Assembly (NCBI GenBank): GCA_947492585.1
Contig: CANLND010000004.1
Coordinates: forward strand, 62,001-126,000
DNA: 64,000 nt
From: an uncultured Paracoccaceae bacterium
Lineage (GTDB): Bacteria; Pseudomonadota; Alphaproteobacteria; Rhodobacterales; Rhodobacteraceae
Direction of reading: 5' to 3'
In this document: in pieces, positions 28,645 to 38,312 of the stretch
How positions within the stretch are numbered: position 1 is the stretch's first letter
How the letters are laid out: each line of letters opens with the position of its first letter
Made by a program: the position numbers and the translations under genes
The notes under the pieces: generated by a model
The model's database searches: none
Told to the model about the DNA's origin: nothing
Seen by the model: the letters and a program-made list of their open reading frames with translations, nothing else

Positions 28645-29610
28645 TCAGTCGTCCAGCAACACAACCTCGACGCGCCGGTTGGTTTCACGCCCCTCGGGAC
28701 TGGCGTTTGTGGTCAACGGTGCCATGTAGCCTGCGCCTGCGGCCTCAAGCCGTGCCGCATCAATATTATAGGTCTGAACCAACAGCGCCAGCACCGCATT
28801 TGCGCGCTTGAACGACAGATCAACATTGTCGGTAAGGGAGCCAACGTTATCTGTATGTCCCACCAGGAGAACCCGCGCAGTTGGGGTGGCCGTCAAGAAT
28901 GCCGCGACCTGATCCAGACTGTCATACTGCGCCTGCGCCAACCGCGTGGAGCCTGATCGAAAATCGACGCCCTCTAACAGCATATGACCGCTGCTTTGCA
29001 ACGTATTCACCAGAGATGTTGGCCCAAAATCAGGCCGATGCAATGGAGGTCGTGTTGTGGGGGTATCAGGGGCGGAGACCGTCACCGACGGCACAACCTC
29101 GGCTGCGCGCACCGTGACCGCAGGGGCATCTGAATGCGACACGGTCACAAGTTGCAAAAATACAGAATTTCCGGATCGCGACACAAGCAGGCTACCCACG
29201 GATCCGTCCGCGTGACTGGCAGAAACAAAGTGAAAATCACCAATGTTGACCGTCATGTCGGGCGCGGGCACCACATCAATGCCAAAGCGAAAATCAAACC
29301 CGCCACAGAGATGAGATTCGCATTCAAACCGGATGGCATAGTCCTGATCAATCAATTGTTGGCGCAACGGCGCCAGAATTTGCAGCACTGTATGGCTTCC
29401 GTCAATACGCCATGTCTGGCGCAGGATACGCCCTTCGTGCGCCTCGGTCGGGACCGTATCATTTTGAACCGCCCCCAAAGGTAGTTCATAACGCCCCAAT
29501 GGCATATCACGCACCGCAAGGCTTTGCGCCCCGTCTGGCAATAGTAACTCCGCTGCCAGCGCCGTGCAGGGCAGAGACAACGCAAAAACAGCTGCAAGTC
29601 CCGCGCGCAT
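28645..29610 (-). CDS. Secreted OmpA-domain protein
   Basis: Protein of 321 residues with a signal peptide (LAAVFALSLPCTALA), an unrecognised domain of about 170 residues, a threonine/proline linker, and a C-terminal OmpA-like domain (VDFRSGSTRLAQ, VLLVGHTDNVG, FKRANAVLALL, ETNRRVEVVLLDD) for peptidoglycan binding. No lipobox, unlike the other OmpA-domain protein here. The ATG at 29610 is preferred over a TTG one codon earlier; neither has a good ribosome site. Confidence 0.82.
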   Translation of the reverse strand: MRAGLAAVFALSLPCTALAAELLLPDGAQSLAVRDMPLGRYELPLGAVQNDTVPTEAHEGRILRQTWRIDGSHTVLQILAPLRQQLIDQDYAIRFECESHLCGGFDFRFGIDVVPAPDMTVNIGDFHFVSASHADGSVGSLLVSRSGNSVFLQLVTVSHSDAPAVTVRAAEVVPSVTVSAPDTPTTRPPLHRPDFGPTSLVNTLQSSGHMLLEGVDFRSGSTRLAQAQYDSLDQVAAFLTATPTARVLLVGHTDNVGSLTDNVDLSFKRANAVLALLVQTYNIDAARLEAAGAGYMAPLTTNASPEGRETNRRVEVVLLDD

Positions 29611-29665
29611 CAAAAAACAAGCGCAATCAATGATGCAGTGGCTGTTCCAGAACGCGTGGCCATGG

Positions 29666-30391
29666 TCAGGTCTCTTGGTCCAGAATACGATAGTGATAGC
29701 GCCCGACCACTTCCATGCCGAGCCCAGTGTACAGCCCGTTGGCGGCTTCGTTTGCCTCGGTCACGGCAACGGCCAGTTCATCCGCGCCATTGCGCAGCGC
29801 CCATTGTGCCGCCTGACGCATCATCCAAGCGGCCAGCCCCTTGCGACGGTGTTCTGCCGCAATTTCAAGCGCGTGCACCACCGCCACACCTTCGTGTACC
29901 GCTACAAAGGCCGTACCGGCGGGCTGATCGTCAATCCGCCCCATGATCGATGTTTTTGCGCCGGTGGCCCGCTCCATGATCGCCAGCCGTCTGGCGTCAA
30001 TTCCACCCTCGGCCCAGATCTCTTTTTGGATCGCCAGCGGCGACCAAATGCAAAACGTCATCACGCGCGGGATGGTCACATCCGCAAGGCTTTGCACCGG
30101 CGCGCGATAGATCACTACCGGATCTTTGAGCACATACCCTTTTTCACCCAAGGCACGATCCAGCAGTTTGTTGCCATCGCGGATCATGAACAAAGGCTTT
30201 TGCCCCATACGGCGCATCTCATCCTCTGCTTCGGTCAGGGTTTTTTCCGGAGGCAAACGATCGGTGGTCGCACAAGAAACCCGGCTCCCGCCCCCACGCC
30301 CTTCACGCAGCGTGACCGATTTGAACTGCACCTGTGATACAGGTGGCCAGGTTGCCTCAACTGCATCATAGTATTTTGGGTCCGTGCTCAC
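29666..30391 (-). CDS. GNAT-family acetyltransferase
   Basis: Protein of 241 residues; the C-terminal half has the acetyl-CoA loop AAEHRRKGLAAWMMRQAAQW and the following EANEAANGLYTGLGM. The start is a GTG at 30391 that overlaps the stop of the CinA-type gene as GTGA and follows AAAGGAG; the frame continues upstream without a ribosome site. Substrate unknown. The N-terminal 110 residues may be a second, degenerate GNAT fold. Confidence 0.82.
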   Translation of the reverse strand: MSTDPKYYDAVEATWPPVSQVQFKSVTLREGRGGGSRVSCATTDRLPPEKTLTEAEDEMRRMGQKPLFMIRDGNKLLDRALGEKGYVLKDPVVIYRAPVQSLADVTIPRVMTFCIWSPLAIQKEIWAEGGIDARRLAIMERATGAKTSIMGRIDDQPAGTAFVAVHEGVAVVHALEIAAEHRRKGLAAWMMRQAAQWALRNGADELAVAVTEANEAANGLYTGLGMEVVGRYHYRILDQET

Positions 30392-31110
30392 AGCTGCAAC
30401 TCCTTTGCCAGTTCGGTCAGGGCGTGTTCTATCCTGCCGCCGTCGGTGCCCCGCACCACAACGTTTGCACCATAGACGCCATTGTGCTGGAAGGGATAAC
30501 ACCCAATCGACAGATCTTCATATTTTTTTGCAAGCGCCGACAAAGGTGCCGCAATATCGCCTTCACCGCGCAACACCCGCAAGGTCTGCGACAGCAAAGG
30601 CTGCCCTCCCTGCAAATTGGACAGCACGCTGGCCACCATAGCCTGAAACACCGACGGCACACCGGCCATCACATGCACATTGTTCAGGGTAAATCCGGGC
30701 GCGATCGAAACCGGATTGTCAATCAGCGCGGCACCATCGGGAATCCGCGCCATGCGCAAACGGGCCTCGTTCAATTCCTTGCCGGTGCTTTCGTAATGAG
30801 CCTCTAACAGAGCGCGTGCATCATCGCGCACGTCGACATGCACACCAAAGGCGCGCGCGATGCAATCCGCTGTGATGTCATCATGGGTAGGACCGATGCC
30901 GCCGCTGGTGAAAACATGATCATGGGCTTGCGACAGGGCCAGAACAGCTGTCTCAATTGCAGTGGCATCATCACTGACAATCCGCACTTCTTGCAGATCG
31001 ATCCCCCGGTTGGTCAGCTCTCCGGCCAGAAAATACATATTTGCATCGCGCGTGCGTCCTGACAGGATTTCATCGCCAATGACCAGCATCGCAGCCGTGG
31101 GATTCGCCAT
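30388..31110 (-). CDS. CinA N-terminal (molybdopterin-binding-like) domain protein
   Basis: Protein of 240 residues with the MoCF/CinA motif VIGDEILSGRTRDAN and TSGGIGPTHDDIT. It corresponds to the COG1058 domain of CinA without the C-terminal nicotinamide-nucleotide amidase domain. Related proteins have ADP-ribose pyrophosphatase activity. The gene is divergent from sfsA and coupled to the GNAT gene by a four-base overlap. Confidence 0.87.
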   Translation of the reverse strand: MANPTAAMLVIGDEILSGRTRDANMYFLAGELTNRGIDLQEVRIVSDDATAIETAVLALSQAHDHVFTSGGIGPTHDDITADCIARAFGVHVDVRDDARALLEAHYESTGKELNEARLRMARIPDGAALIDNPVSIAPGFTLNNVHVMAGVPSVFQAMVASVLSNLQGGQPLLSQTLRVLRGEGDIAAPLSALAKKYEDLSIGCYPFQHNGVYGANVVVRGTDGGRIEHALTELAKELQL

Positions 31111-31225
31111 CTGTTGTCTCCTTTATGTTAATGCGAAAGATACGCCTCCCACCCGCCGGGACAAGTCAGCATTTGCACGCAGGTCAGATCCGTTGACATT
31201 AGCGATGTCTTTGTTAGGCACAGGC

Positions 31226-31921
31226 ATGCAGTTTCCCACGCCCCTTCTCCCCGCCACGCTGATACGTCGCTACAAACGTTTTCTGGCAGATTGCCAACTG
31301 GAAGATGGCCGTGAGATCACCGCGCACTGCGCCAACCCCGGATCGATGATGGGATTGGCGACGCCCGGAACAAAGATTTGGCTCGAACCCAATGATGATC
31401 CCAAGAAAAAACTGAAATACGGCTGGCGCCTGGTGGATCATGGTGATGGGCATTTTACCGGTGTAGACACATCCGTGCCCAATCGTGCGCTAAAGACCGC
31501 GCTTGAGGCGGGAAACATCCCGGAGCTGGCCGCCTATGGCACGGTGCGCCCTGAGGTGAAATACGGTGAAAAGAGCCGAATTGATTTCCTATTGTCAGAG
31601 CCCGGCTTGCCGGACTGTTACGTCGAGGTCAAAAGCGTGACGCTGTCGCGCCAGCCTGGTCTGGCGGAATTCCCGGACAGCGTGACTGCGCGCGGCACCA
31701 AACATCTGGGCGAGTTGGCGCAGATGATACAGGACGGGCACCGTGCGGTGATGTTGTATCTTGTGCAGCGTACGGATTGTGATCGCTTTGCGCTGGCTGC
31801 GGATATTGATCCCACCTATGCCGCCGCCTTTGACGCGGCGCATGCGCAAGGTGTTGAACGGCTGGTCTATGGAACCCATATTTGCCCCACCGCTGTGACG
31901 TTGGGCGCACGGATCGCCTAA
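31226..31921 (+). CDS. sfsA: SfsA family DNA-binding protein / putative nuclease
   Basis: Protein of 231 residues with the family blocks RYKRFLADCQLEDG, AHCANPGSMMGL, SRIDFLLSE and CYVEVKSVTL; the last has the D...EVK pattern of PD-(D/E)XK nucleases. First described as a sugar-fermentation stimulation protein in E. coli. The ATG at 31226 is chosen by homology and length; upstream in-frame starts lie in the divergent gene. It is followed 88 bp later by map, its common neighbour. Confidence 0.92.
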   Translation: MQFPTPLLPATLIRRYKRFLADCQLEDGREITAHCANPGSMMGLATPGTKIWLEPNDDPKKKLKYGWRLVDHGDGHFTGVDTSVPNRALKTALEAGNIPELAAYGTVRPEVKYGEKSRIDFLLSEPGLPDCYVEVKSVTLSRQPGLAEFPDSVTARGTKHLGELAQMIQDGHRAVMLYLVQRTDCDRFALAADIDPTYAAAFDAAHAQGVERLVYGTHICPTAVTLGARIA

Positions 31922-32009
31922 GGGGACGATGGCGTCTTTCTGGCTCTAGCTCTTTCTTCACAAACGTCCTACATAAACGGCCTGACAGGCATCAACGGGA
32001 GCCCTAGAG

Positions 32010-32819
32010 ATGAGATCGAAAGACGGCCGCACCACCAAGGACGGTATCCGGATTTATCAGGACAGCGACTTTGCAGGCATGCATGCCGCAGGCGCGCTGG
32101 CGGCTCGTATTCTGGATGACATCGCGCCCCATGTGTTTCCCGGCCAGACCACCGGTGAGATCGATCGCTTGATCACCGAGATGGTTGCCGCGTCTGGCTC
32201 GACCTCGGCCACCATCGGGTACAAAGGCTATCAGCACGCGAGCTGCATTTCAGTGAACCATGTGGTGTGTCACGGCATTCCCGGCAACAAAACACTAAAA
32301 GACGGAGACATCATGAACATTGATGTCACCGTTATTCTGGAGGGTTGGTTTGGCGATACATCACGCATGTATGTGGCGGGCAAACTGCCGCGCAAAGCCG
32401 AACGTCTGATTCAGGTCACTCATGACTCTCTGATGAAGGGGATCGAGGCGGTAAAACCTGGCAATACCTTTGGCGATATCGGCCACGCCATTCAGTCATA
32501 CGTCGAAAGCCAGCGGATGAGCGTTGTACGTGATTTCTGTGGTCACGGGCTGGGTCAAGTGTTCCATGCGCCGCCAAATGTGCTGCACTATGGTCGCCCG
32601 GGCACCGGCCCGGTGCTGGAAGAAGGCATGTTCTTTACCATCGAGCCCATGGTCAATCTGGGCCGTCCAGAGACCAAGGTTCTGGCTGATGAATGGACCG
32701 CTGTAACGCGCGACAAATCGTTGTCTGCACAGTTTGAACATTCGATTGGCGTGACCGCAGATGGTGCGGATATCTTTACACTGTCACCAGCAGGCCGGTT
32801 TCACCCCACCTACGACTGA
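32010..32819 (+). CDS. map: Methionine aminopeptidase
   Basis: Type I enzyme of 269 residues that removes the N-terminal methionine of nascent proteins. Metal ligands are visible in NIDVTVILEGWFGDTSRM (two Asp), GHGLGQVFHAPP (His), and IEPMVNLG and FEHSIGVT (two Glu); SCISVNHVVCHGIP holds the substrate His. GGGAGCC stands before the ATG. Confidence 0.96.
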   Translation: MRSKDGRTTKDGIRIYQDSDFAGMHAAGALAARILDDIAPHVFPGQTTGEIDRLITEMVAASGSTSATIGYKGYQHASCISVNHVVCHGIPGNKTLKDGDIMNIDVTVILEGWFGDTSRMYVAGKLPRKAERLIQVTHDSLMKGIEAVKPGNTFGDIGHAIQSYVESQRMSVVRDFCGHGLGQVFHAPPNVLHYGRPGTGPVLEEGMFFTIEPMVNLGRPETKVLADEWTAVTRDKSLSAQFEHSIGVTADGADIFTLSPAGRFHPTYD

Positions 32820-32840
32820 TGCGCCCTATGGGACGGTTGG

Positions 32841-32888
32841 ACCGGGGCGCTGCCCCGGACCCCGGGGTATTTTAGGCCAAAAAGAAGC
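32841..32888 (+). repeat. Dispersed repeat, copy B (one-hairpin form)
   Basis: Hairpin CCGGGGCGCTGCCCCGG (32842-32858) followed directly by ACCCCGGGGTATTTTAGG and CCAAAAAGAAGC. It matches copies A and C but lacks their second hairpin. It lies between the convergent genes map and the HAD phosphatase. Confidence 0.8.
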
Positions 32889-32911
32889 CTGAGCCTGTCG
32901 GGGGGCCTAAA

Positions 32912-33577
32912 TTAGGTGAGGCCAATACGCCGCGGCACGTCTGCCATATCCGTAAAGATTTCGGCGCCATGCTTTTGCAAGCGAACACCAGTGCCATGCG
33001 GCGCAAACCCCAAGCAACGCATACCAGCACGGGCAGCGGCAAGTGCGCCGCTTTCGCTGTCTTCGATCACCAGACAGTCGCGCGCCTGAACGCCAAAATG
33101 GCTGGCCGCGGCCAAAAACAGATCGGGATCAGGTTTGGCAACACCAAGACTGTGAGCGGAGAACATCGCATGCGGGTGGAACTGCTCCCACAGCTTGTTT
33201 TGCCCCAAAGTTATGCGCATTTTGTCTTCGCTGCCGTTTGAGGCGACGCAATAGGTGATGTTTTGGGAAGTTAAGGTCGCGAGCAACGCCGGGATACCGG
33301 GCACCAGACCCACCCCGTATTGCAGGCGCGTGTATGTCTCGGCGTAGACCTCTTCGACCCAATTGGCAGGCAGGTTTGCCCCCATGCTGCGCGCCTGTTT
33401 TGCAACCCCGCCCATGGTGCCGCCCACGAACAGTTCCATACTGCGCGCGAGACTAAGATGTAGCCCATAACGTGCCAAGTTATCGACCAACACTTGGTTC
33501 GAGACAGTTTCGCTATCGACCAACACCCCATCGCAATCAAAGATGACAAGACGCGGAGTGGGATGTGTTAGTGGCAT
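32912..33577 (-). CDS. HAD-superfamily hydrolase
   Basis: Phosphatase of 221 residues, subfamily IA, with motif I FDCDGVLVDSE, motif II CVASNGSEDK, and motif III/IV KPDPDLF and IEDSESG. Closest in look to beta-phosphoglucomutase/phosphoglycolate phosphatase relatives; the substrate is not clear. Start 33577 follows AGGACA. It is 10 bp after rsmD and co-transcribed with it. Confidence 0.88.
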   Translation of the reverse strand: MPLTHPTPRLVIFDCDGVLVDSETVSNQVLVDNLARYGLHLSLARSMELFVGGTMGGVAKQARSMGANLPANWVEEVYAETYTRLQYGVGLVPGIPALLATLTSQNITYCVASNGSEDKMRITLGQNKLWEQFHPHAMFSAHSLGVAKPDPDLFLAAASHFGVQARDCLVIEDSESGALAAARAGMRCLGFAPHGTGVRLQKHGAEIFTDMADVPRRIGLT

Positions 33578-33587
33578 CGGATGTGTC

Positions 33588-34169
33588 CTATTGGTCGCTT
33601 GCAGCCGTCGCGTCATTGGCGAGTCGCCACATCAAGGTGATATGGGTGTCGCCATATTTGCGGCTGCTTTCCAGCTCAAATCCTGCTGGCACAGGCATGG
33701 GGGTGTTTTCCTCCCAGACGATCAACGCATCATCGGCAATCCAGCCGCCGTCCAGCGCCACCTGCAACGCTTTTTGACCTAGGTTTTTACCATATGGTGG
33801 ATCCAGAAACACCAGATCATAAGCCGCATCAGCGTTGACAGGCAGTTTCAGCGCGTCGCGACGTACCAGAGTGCAGCGATCTGCCGCGCGGCACAGCTCG
33901 ATGTTTTTGCGGATCAATCCAGTTGAAACGCGGCCATCATCTACAAATGTCACCTGCTGCCCGCCACGCGACAGAGCTTCGAGGCCCAGCGCCCCGGTGC
34001 CCGCAAAAAGATCCAGAATGCGGGCATCACGCAGCGCGCCGGTATGATGCAAGACATTGAACAGGCTTTCGCGCACCCGATCGGTGGTCGGGCGCAAATG
34101 CGCGCCTGCGTCGCCCTTGCCCACCGATGTTAGGGTGCGGCCACGGAACTCACCAGCGATAATCCTCAT
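33588..34169 (-). CDS. rsmD: 16S rRNA (guanine-966-N2) methyltransferase
   Basis: SAM methyltransferase of 193 residues: IIAGEFRGRTL at the start, ILDLFAGTGALGLEALSRGG as SAM-binding motif and LVFLDPPYGKN as the catalytic DPPY motif. It modifies 16S rRNA during 30S assembly. Its ATG overlaps the stop of the upstream flavoprotein gene by four bases. Confidence 0.94.
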   Translation of the reverse strand: MRIIAGEFRGRTLTSVGKGDAGAHLRPTTDRVRESLFNVLHHTGALRDARILDLFAGTGALGLEALSRGGQQVTFVDDGRVSTGLIRKNIELCRAADRCTLVRRDALKLPVNADAAYDLVFLDPPYGKNLGQKALQVALDGGWIADDALIVWEENTPMPVPAGFELESSRKYGDTHITLMWRLANDATAASDQ

Positions 34170-35377
34170 GCTTTTAACAACGGTTTGAGGTCCAATTCGG
34201 GGTTGGAGACCACCGATTTATCCGCCGTTTTTCCTGCGTCGATCAGGCGTTTGGCCACCATATACGCGCGGGGGTCATTCATCGCATCAACCGCCAACAG
34301 CTGATCCCTTCGATAGTACCAAAACGAGGTGCTGCGCCCGGAACCTGGCCGCGTTATGACCGTGTCAAATCCGGTATTCAGCCCTGCGATTTGCAGTTTT
34401 ACGTCGTATTGATCCGACCAGAACCAAGGCTTTGCAACATAAGCGATGCCAGCACCCATCATATTGGCAGCCACGACTTCGGCCTGATCGATTGCGTTGG
34501 GCACGCTTTCCAGACGGATACGATTGCCGTGATAGGGGAAAGAGGCGCAATCCCCGGCCGCCCAGATCGCCGGGTCAGAGGTGCGTCCCTGTACGTCCAC
34601 CTGAATACCATTGTCCAAGCTCACACCGGCCCGTTCCGCCAGCTGGGTTGTCGGCGCGATACCAACACCCGCAATCACAAAATCCGCCTTAATCTGGCTG
34701 CCATCGCTGAGCACAGCCCCCGTCACGCGCCCGTCAGTGCCAAGAAGCCGGTCCAGCCCCACAGCTTCACGAATTTCGACGCCATGTTCCCGGTGAAGAG
34801 CGCGGAAATAGTCGGATGTTTCTATTGAGGCGACTCGTTGCAGGATGCGGTCTGCCATTTCCACCAGCGTGACCTTTACACCCAGTTTGGCGCAGACCGC
34901 GGCGGCTTCCAGTCCGATATAGCCGCCCCCCACAATCAACGCCCGCGCGTCCTGCTGCACAGCAGGCGCCAACGCATCAATATCCGCCAGACCACGCACC
35001 ACATGCACGCCGTCCAGATCACCGCCGATGGCCCCCGGCAAGCGACGTGGATCCGATCCGGTGGTGAGAGCCAATTGGTCATACGACAGGATCTCATCGC
35101 CGATGCTGACGGTTTTGGCAGCCGCATCAATCGCCGTCACGCCCTGTCCAAGACGCAGAGTGATGTTGTTGTCGGCATAAAAAGAAGCCGGCCGCAGGAA
35201 CAGGCGCTCTTTTTCCATCTCACCTAGCAGATAGGCTTTGGACAGCGGCGGACGTTGATACGGCAGGCTGTCTTCGGCGCCGATCAGGGTGATAGCCCCC
35301 TCAAATCCGTCTTTGCGCAGCTTTGCCACCAAGGAGGCGCCAGCTTGTCCAGCTCCGATAACAATAAAATGGCTCAT
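34166..35377 (-). CDS. Ferredoxin/rubredoxin reductase-type FAD oxidoreductase
   Basis: NAD(P)H-dependent flavoprotein of 403 residues with two Rossmann motifs, IGAGQAGASLVAKLR (FAD) and IVGGGYIGLEAAAV (NADH), and a C-terminal reductase domain (WSDQYDVKLQIAG). It belongs with putidaredoxin/rhodocoxin reductases that feed cytochrome P450 or ring hydroxylases; no partner gene is in the window. AGGAGG stands before ATG 35377. It is coupled to rsmD and divergent from the peroxiredoxin. Confidence 0.88.
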   Translation of the reverse strand: MSHFIVIGAGQAGASLVAKLRKDGFEGAITLIGAEDSLPYQRPPLSKAYLLGEMEKERLFLRPASFYADNNITLRLGQGVTAIDAAAKTVSIGDEILSYDQLALTTGSDPRRLPGAIGGDLDGVHVVRGLADIDALAPAVQQDARALIVGGGYIGLEAAAVCAKLGVKVTLVEMADRILQRVASIETSDYFRALHREHGVEIREAVGLDRLLGTDGRVTGAVLSDGSQIKADFVIAGVGIAPTTQLAERAGVSLDNGIQVDVQGRTSDPAIWAAGDCASFPYHGNRIRLESVPNAIDQAEVVAANMMGAGIAYVAKPWFWSDQYDVKLQIAGLNTGFDTVITRPGSGRSTSFWYYRRDQLLAVDAMNDPRAYMVAKRLIDAGKTADKSVVSNPELDLKPLLKA

Positions 35378-35471
35378 TCGCGGCTTGCCTCCTGGCGAAC
35401 TTCTGGTCACGGTTCATCCGGACCCTATATGCGGGCTGACGCGAAACGCAATTGCAAGAAAGGAATGCGCG

Positions 35472-35960
35472 ATGATTTCTGTAGGAGACACGCTGCCTCA
35501 AGCGACCCTGACCCGATTGGGCGCTGACGGCCCAGAAAGCGTTGAGCTGTCGACGCTGACCAACGGACGCAAAGTGGCTATTTTTGCGGTGCCGGGCGCC
35601 TTTACGCCCACCTGCCATTCCGCACATGTGCCCAGCTTTATCCGCACCAAAGATCAGCTGGCAGCCAAAGGTGTGGACGAGATCATCTGCATCTCGGTCA
35701 ACGACCCCTTTGTAATGAAGGCATGGGGAGAGGCCACCGGTGCGGCAGATGCAGGCCTGACGCTGTTGGGCGATGCGGAATGTGGTTTCACCGATGCCAT
35801 CGGCATGCGCTTTGATGCGCCACCTGCGGGCCTGATTGCACGTTCCAAACGCTATGCGATGGTTGCGGAAAACGGCGTTGTTCAGGTCTTGAACCTAGAA
35901 GAAAACCCCGGCCAATGTGAACTGTCGGCAGGGGAAAGCCTGCTGGACGCGCTGGCGTAA
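35472..35960 (+). CDS. Peroxiredoxin (Prx5 type)
   Basis: Thiol peroxidase of 162 residues. The peroxidatic Cys48 is in PGAFTPTCHSAHVPSF; two more cysteines (about 104 and 149) could resolve the sulfenic acid. It reduces hydrogen peroxide and alkyl peroxides in the cytoplasm. Start 35472 follows AAAGGA. The divergent ferredoxin-reductase-like gene, 94 bp away, may share regulation. Confidence 0.93.
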   Translation: MISVGDTLPQATLTRLGADGPESVELSTLTNGRKVAIFAVPGAFTPTCHSAHVPSFIRTKDQLAAKGVDEIICISVNDPFVMKAWGEATGAADAGLTLLGDAECGFTDAIGMRFDAPPAGLIARSKRYAMVAENGVVQVLNLEENPGQCELSAGESLLDALA

Positions 35961-35972
35961 ACACCACCTGTT

Positions 35973-36003
35973 GCCCGTGCGGCCCCTTTGGGTGGCACGG
36001 GTG
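35973..36003. terminator. Hairpin between the peroxiredoxin gene and phhB
   Basis: GCCCGTGC and GCACGGGT pair around a 14-base loop between convergent genes. There is no T tail, so termination is only probable. Confidence 0.5.
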
Positions 36004-36009
36004 ACGGCA

Positions 36010-36309
36010 TTATGAAGACGCAAGCGCCTCCATTTTGCGGGCCAGCTTGGCGTCCAACGCGCTGAGCCCATCCACATCATGGGTGGTCAGCACCACCTCT
36101 ACCCGATTGTAGACATTTTCCCATTCCGGGTGATGATTCCATTTTTCCGCCCATATGGCGACGCGGGTCATCCAGCCAAAAGCTTCGACGAAATTGTCAA
36201 ATTTATACGTTTTGACGATCGCGTCGCGCCCCTCAACCATGGACCACCCCGCTTCAAACAACGGATCCAGAAGTGGCCTCCGGGTGGTGTCTGACAGTTT
36301 CTCGGTCAT
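36010..36309 (-). CDS. phhB: 4a-hydroxytetrahydrobiopterin dehydratase (pterin carbinolamine dehydratase)
   Basis: Small enzyme of 99 residues with the family signature [22 protein letters not shown], whose histidines bind the pterin. It dehydrates the pterin carbinolamine left by aromatic amino acid hydroxylases. No hydroxylase gene is near. It overlaps the FemAB-like gene start by four bases. Confidence 0.93.
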   Translation of the reverse strand: MTEKLSDTTRRPLLDPLFEAGWSMVEGRDAIVKTYKFDNFVEAFGWMTRVAIWAEKWNHHPEWENVYNRVEVVLTTHDVDGLSALDAKLARKMEALASS

Positions 36310-37493
36310 TCCTGCTCCTCCACTTGTGCCTTACGAAACGGACCATAGTCCGTCAGTACTTCGATCTCTTCGGCCACCGCATCGCGTTCGGCCGTCAAAT
36401 AACGTGCAACCGCGTCTGAAAATCCAGCATCAGCGATCCAGTGTAAACTGTGGGTCTGCGTGGGCAGATACCCACGCGCCAGTTTGTGTTCCCCTTGTGC
36501 GCCGGCCTCGACCCGCGACAGGCCCAATGCGATGGCCAGATCAATCGCCTGATAGTAGCACAGTTCGAAATGCAGACATGGGTGATGTTCGATGCACCCC
36601 CAATACCGGCCATAAAGCGTGTCACGGCCGATGAAATTCAACGCGCCCGCCACATATTGCCCGTCCCGCATCGCCAGAAACAGCGCCATGTCATTGGCCA
36701 TTGTGTGGTGTGCCTGATCAAAAAAGGCCCGCGTCAGATAGGGTGAGCCCCATTTTCGGGCGCCGGTGTCTTGATAAAAATTCCAGAACGCCTCCCAATG
36801 TTCAGGCTGTATCTCCGCACCTCGAAAGACGTGAATAGTGCCGCCAAACCCCTGTGCCTGGGCCCGTTCCTTGCGAATGTTCTTACGTTTACGCGAGGAA
36901 AGGTTGGCCAGAAAATCGTCAAAACTCTGATAGCCGTGGTTCAGCCAATGAAACTGCTGTGCGCTGCGCGCCAACAGTCCCATTTCGACACCCATATCGC
37001 ATTCCGACTCAGTGCAGAACGTGATGTGCAAAGAAGACAGCTCATTCTTTGCGCCCAGCTGCACCGCCCCTTGTATCAGTGCAGAAACGCCAACGCCTTC
37101 GTATCCCGGACGCACCAGAAACCGGCGACCTGTTGCAGGGGTAAAGGGCACCGCCATCTGCAGTTTCGGATAATACCGCCCGCCCGCATTTTCATACGCC
37201 TGCGCCCAGTTGTGATCAAAAACATATTCGCCCTGAGAGTGGCCCTTTGCATAAAGCGGCGCACAGGCGATCAACATCCCACCCTGATACGCTGTCAGAT
37301 ACTGCGGCTGCCAGCCGGTGCCCGGCCCGACGGATCCACTGCGTTCCAGTGCCAAAAGAAACCGGTGGGTGGTAAATGGATCACGCGGGCGATCGCCATC
37401 TTGCGTTTCGGGGCAGGCACAACTGTCCCAGTCATCGGCCTCGATCTGATCCAGGCTGGGCAGGATACGAAGTTCAATTTGTGTGCCGTCCAT
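36306..37493 (-). CDS. FemAB-like / GNAT-fold protein (COG3146, DUF482 type)
   Basis: Protein of 395 residues in the family once called peptidogalycan biosynthesis protein. Family blocks are [12 protein letters not shown] and [20 protein letters not shown]. The fold is a tandem acyltransferase like FemX; the acceptor is unknown. Its stop overlaps the phhB ATG. Confidence 0.8.
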   Translation of the reverse strand: MDGTQIELRILPSLDQIEADDWDSCACPETQDGDRPRDPFTTHRFLLALERSGSVGPGTGWQPQYLTAYQGGMLIACAPLYAKGHSQGEYVFDHNWAQAYENAGGRYYPKLQMAVPFTPATGRRFLVRPGYEGVGVSALIQGAVQLGAKNELSSLHITFCTESECDMGVEMGLLARSAQQFHWLNHGYQSFDDFLANLSSRKRKNIRKERAQAQGFGGTIHVFRGAEIQPEHWEAFWNFYQDTGARKWGSPYLTRAFFDQAHHTMANDMALFLAMRDGQYVAGALNFIGRDTLYGRYWGCIEHHPCLHFELCYYQAIDLAIALGLSRVEAGAQGEHKLARGYLPTQTHSLHWIADAGFSDAVARYLTAERDAVAEEIEVLTDYGPFRKAQVEEQE

Positions 37494-37538
37494 AGATGCC
37501 CCCTGCCCGGTTCATATTTGGTGCGGCGCCCGACCCGT

Positions 37539-38312
37539 TCAAGCCTTCAGTGGCGCAAGATACTGCTCAAAAGTCACATTGTCGGCACAGGTGCGCGCCT
37601 CTGCCTCCTGCTGTGGCGAGGTGATAGTCCAGCACAACACCGGTATGCCGGACGCCCGTAGCGCCTGCACCCGTGGCCGAGACAGATCAGACGCTTCATG
37701 GCTTATGAAACAGGCGCCGCTGCGGTCAAAATCAGGGATATCACGCAGAGTATCACAAGTTGCGGCGTCCAAATCGGTCCACGCCTTGGGATCATATGCG
37801 CTGGTAACAATGCCACAGGGCACATCCGGCAACAGCTGCGCCAAAAGCGTTGTGCTGTGCGGATTAAAAGACATGAACGCCACATCACCGGCATAGCCCT
37901 GCACCGCTGCAACAGCCGCCCGCTCCAGCCTGCCAACGTTGGGCCCCATTTGGCCATCTTGATCTTTCAGCTCAACCAACAGCGGCACCGTGCCGTTCAC
38001 CAAGTGCAAAATATCTGCAAAAGTCGGGATCCCCGCGCCGCTGGCATCTCGCAGGGCGATCCCCTGTAGTTCCGCCGCAGTCCGTTCGACGACCGGGCCG
38101 GTTTCATGGGTCAGACGCTCCAACGTGTCATCATGAAAGACCATCGCCTGCCCGTCAGCCGACAACTGTAGGTCCAATTCGATACCATATCCCGCATCGC
38201 GGGCTGCCAGAAAGGCCGCAACACTGTTTTCAGGCCGCAAAGCAGCCCGATCATGCAGACCGCGATGCGCGAGGGGCCGGGTCAGAAACCCGGCTGGTAG
38301 CGTGGCTGTCAT
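37539..38312 (-). CDS. Glycerophosphodiester phosphodiesterase
   Basis: TIM-barrel phosphodiesterase of 257 residues with LAHRGLHD, PENSVAAFLAARDAGYGIE, LDLQLSADGQAMVFHDDTL (the His/Glu/Asp metal site) and PLLVELKDQ. No signal peptide, so it acts in the cytoplasm on glycerophosphodiesters from phospholipid turnover. It is coupled to the RidA-family gene by a four-base overlap. Confidence 0.92.
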   Translation of the reverse strand: MTATLPAGFLTRPLAHRGLHDRAALRPENSVAAFLAARDAGYGIELDLQLSADGQAMVFHDDTLERLTHETGPVVERTAAELQGIALRDASGAGIPTFADILHLVNGTVPLLVELKDQDGQMGPNVGRLERAAVAAVQGYAGDVAFMSFNPHSTTLLAQLLPDVPCGIVTSAYDPKAWTDLDAATCDTLRDIPDFDRSGACFISHEASDLSRPRVQALRASGIPVLCWTITSPQQEAEARTCADNVTFEQYLAPLKA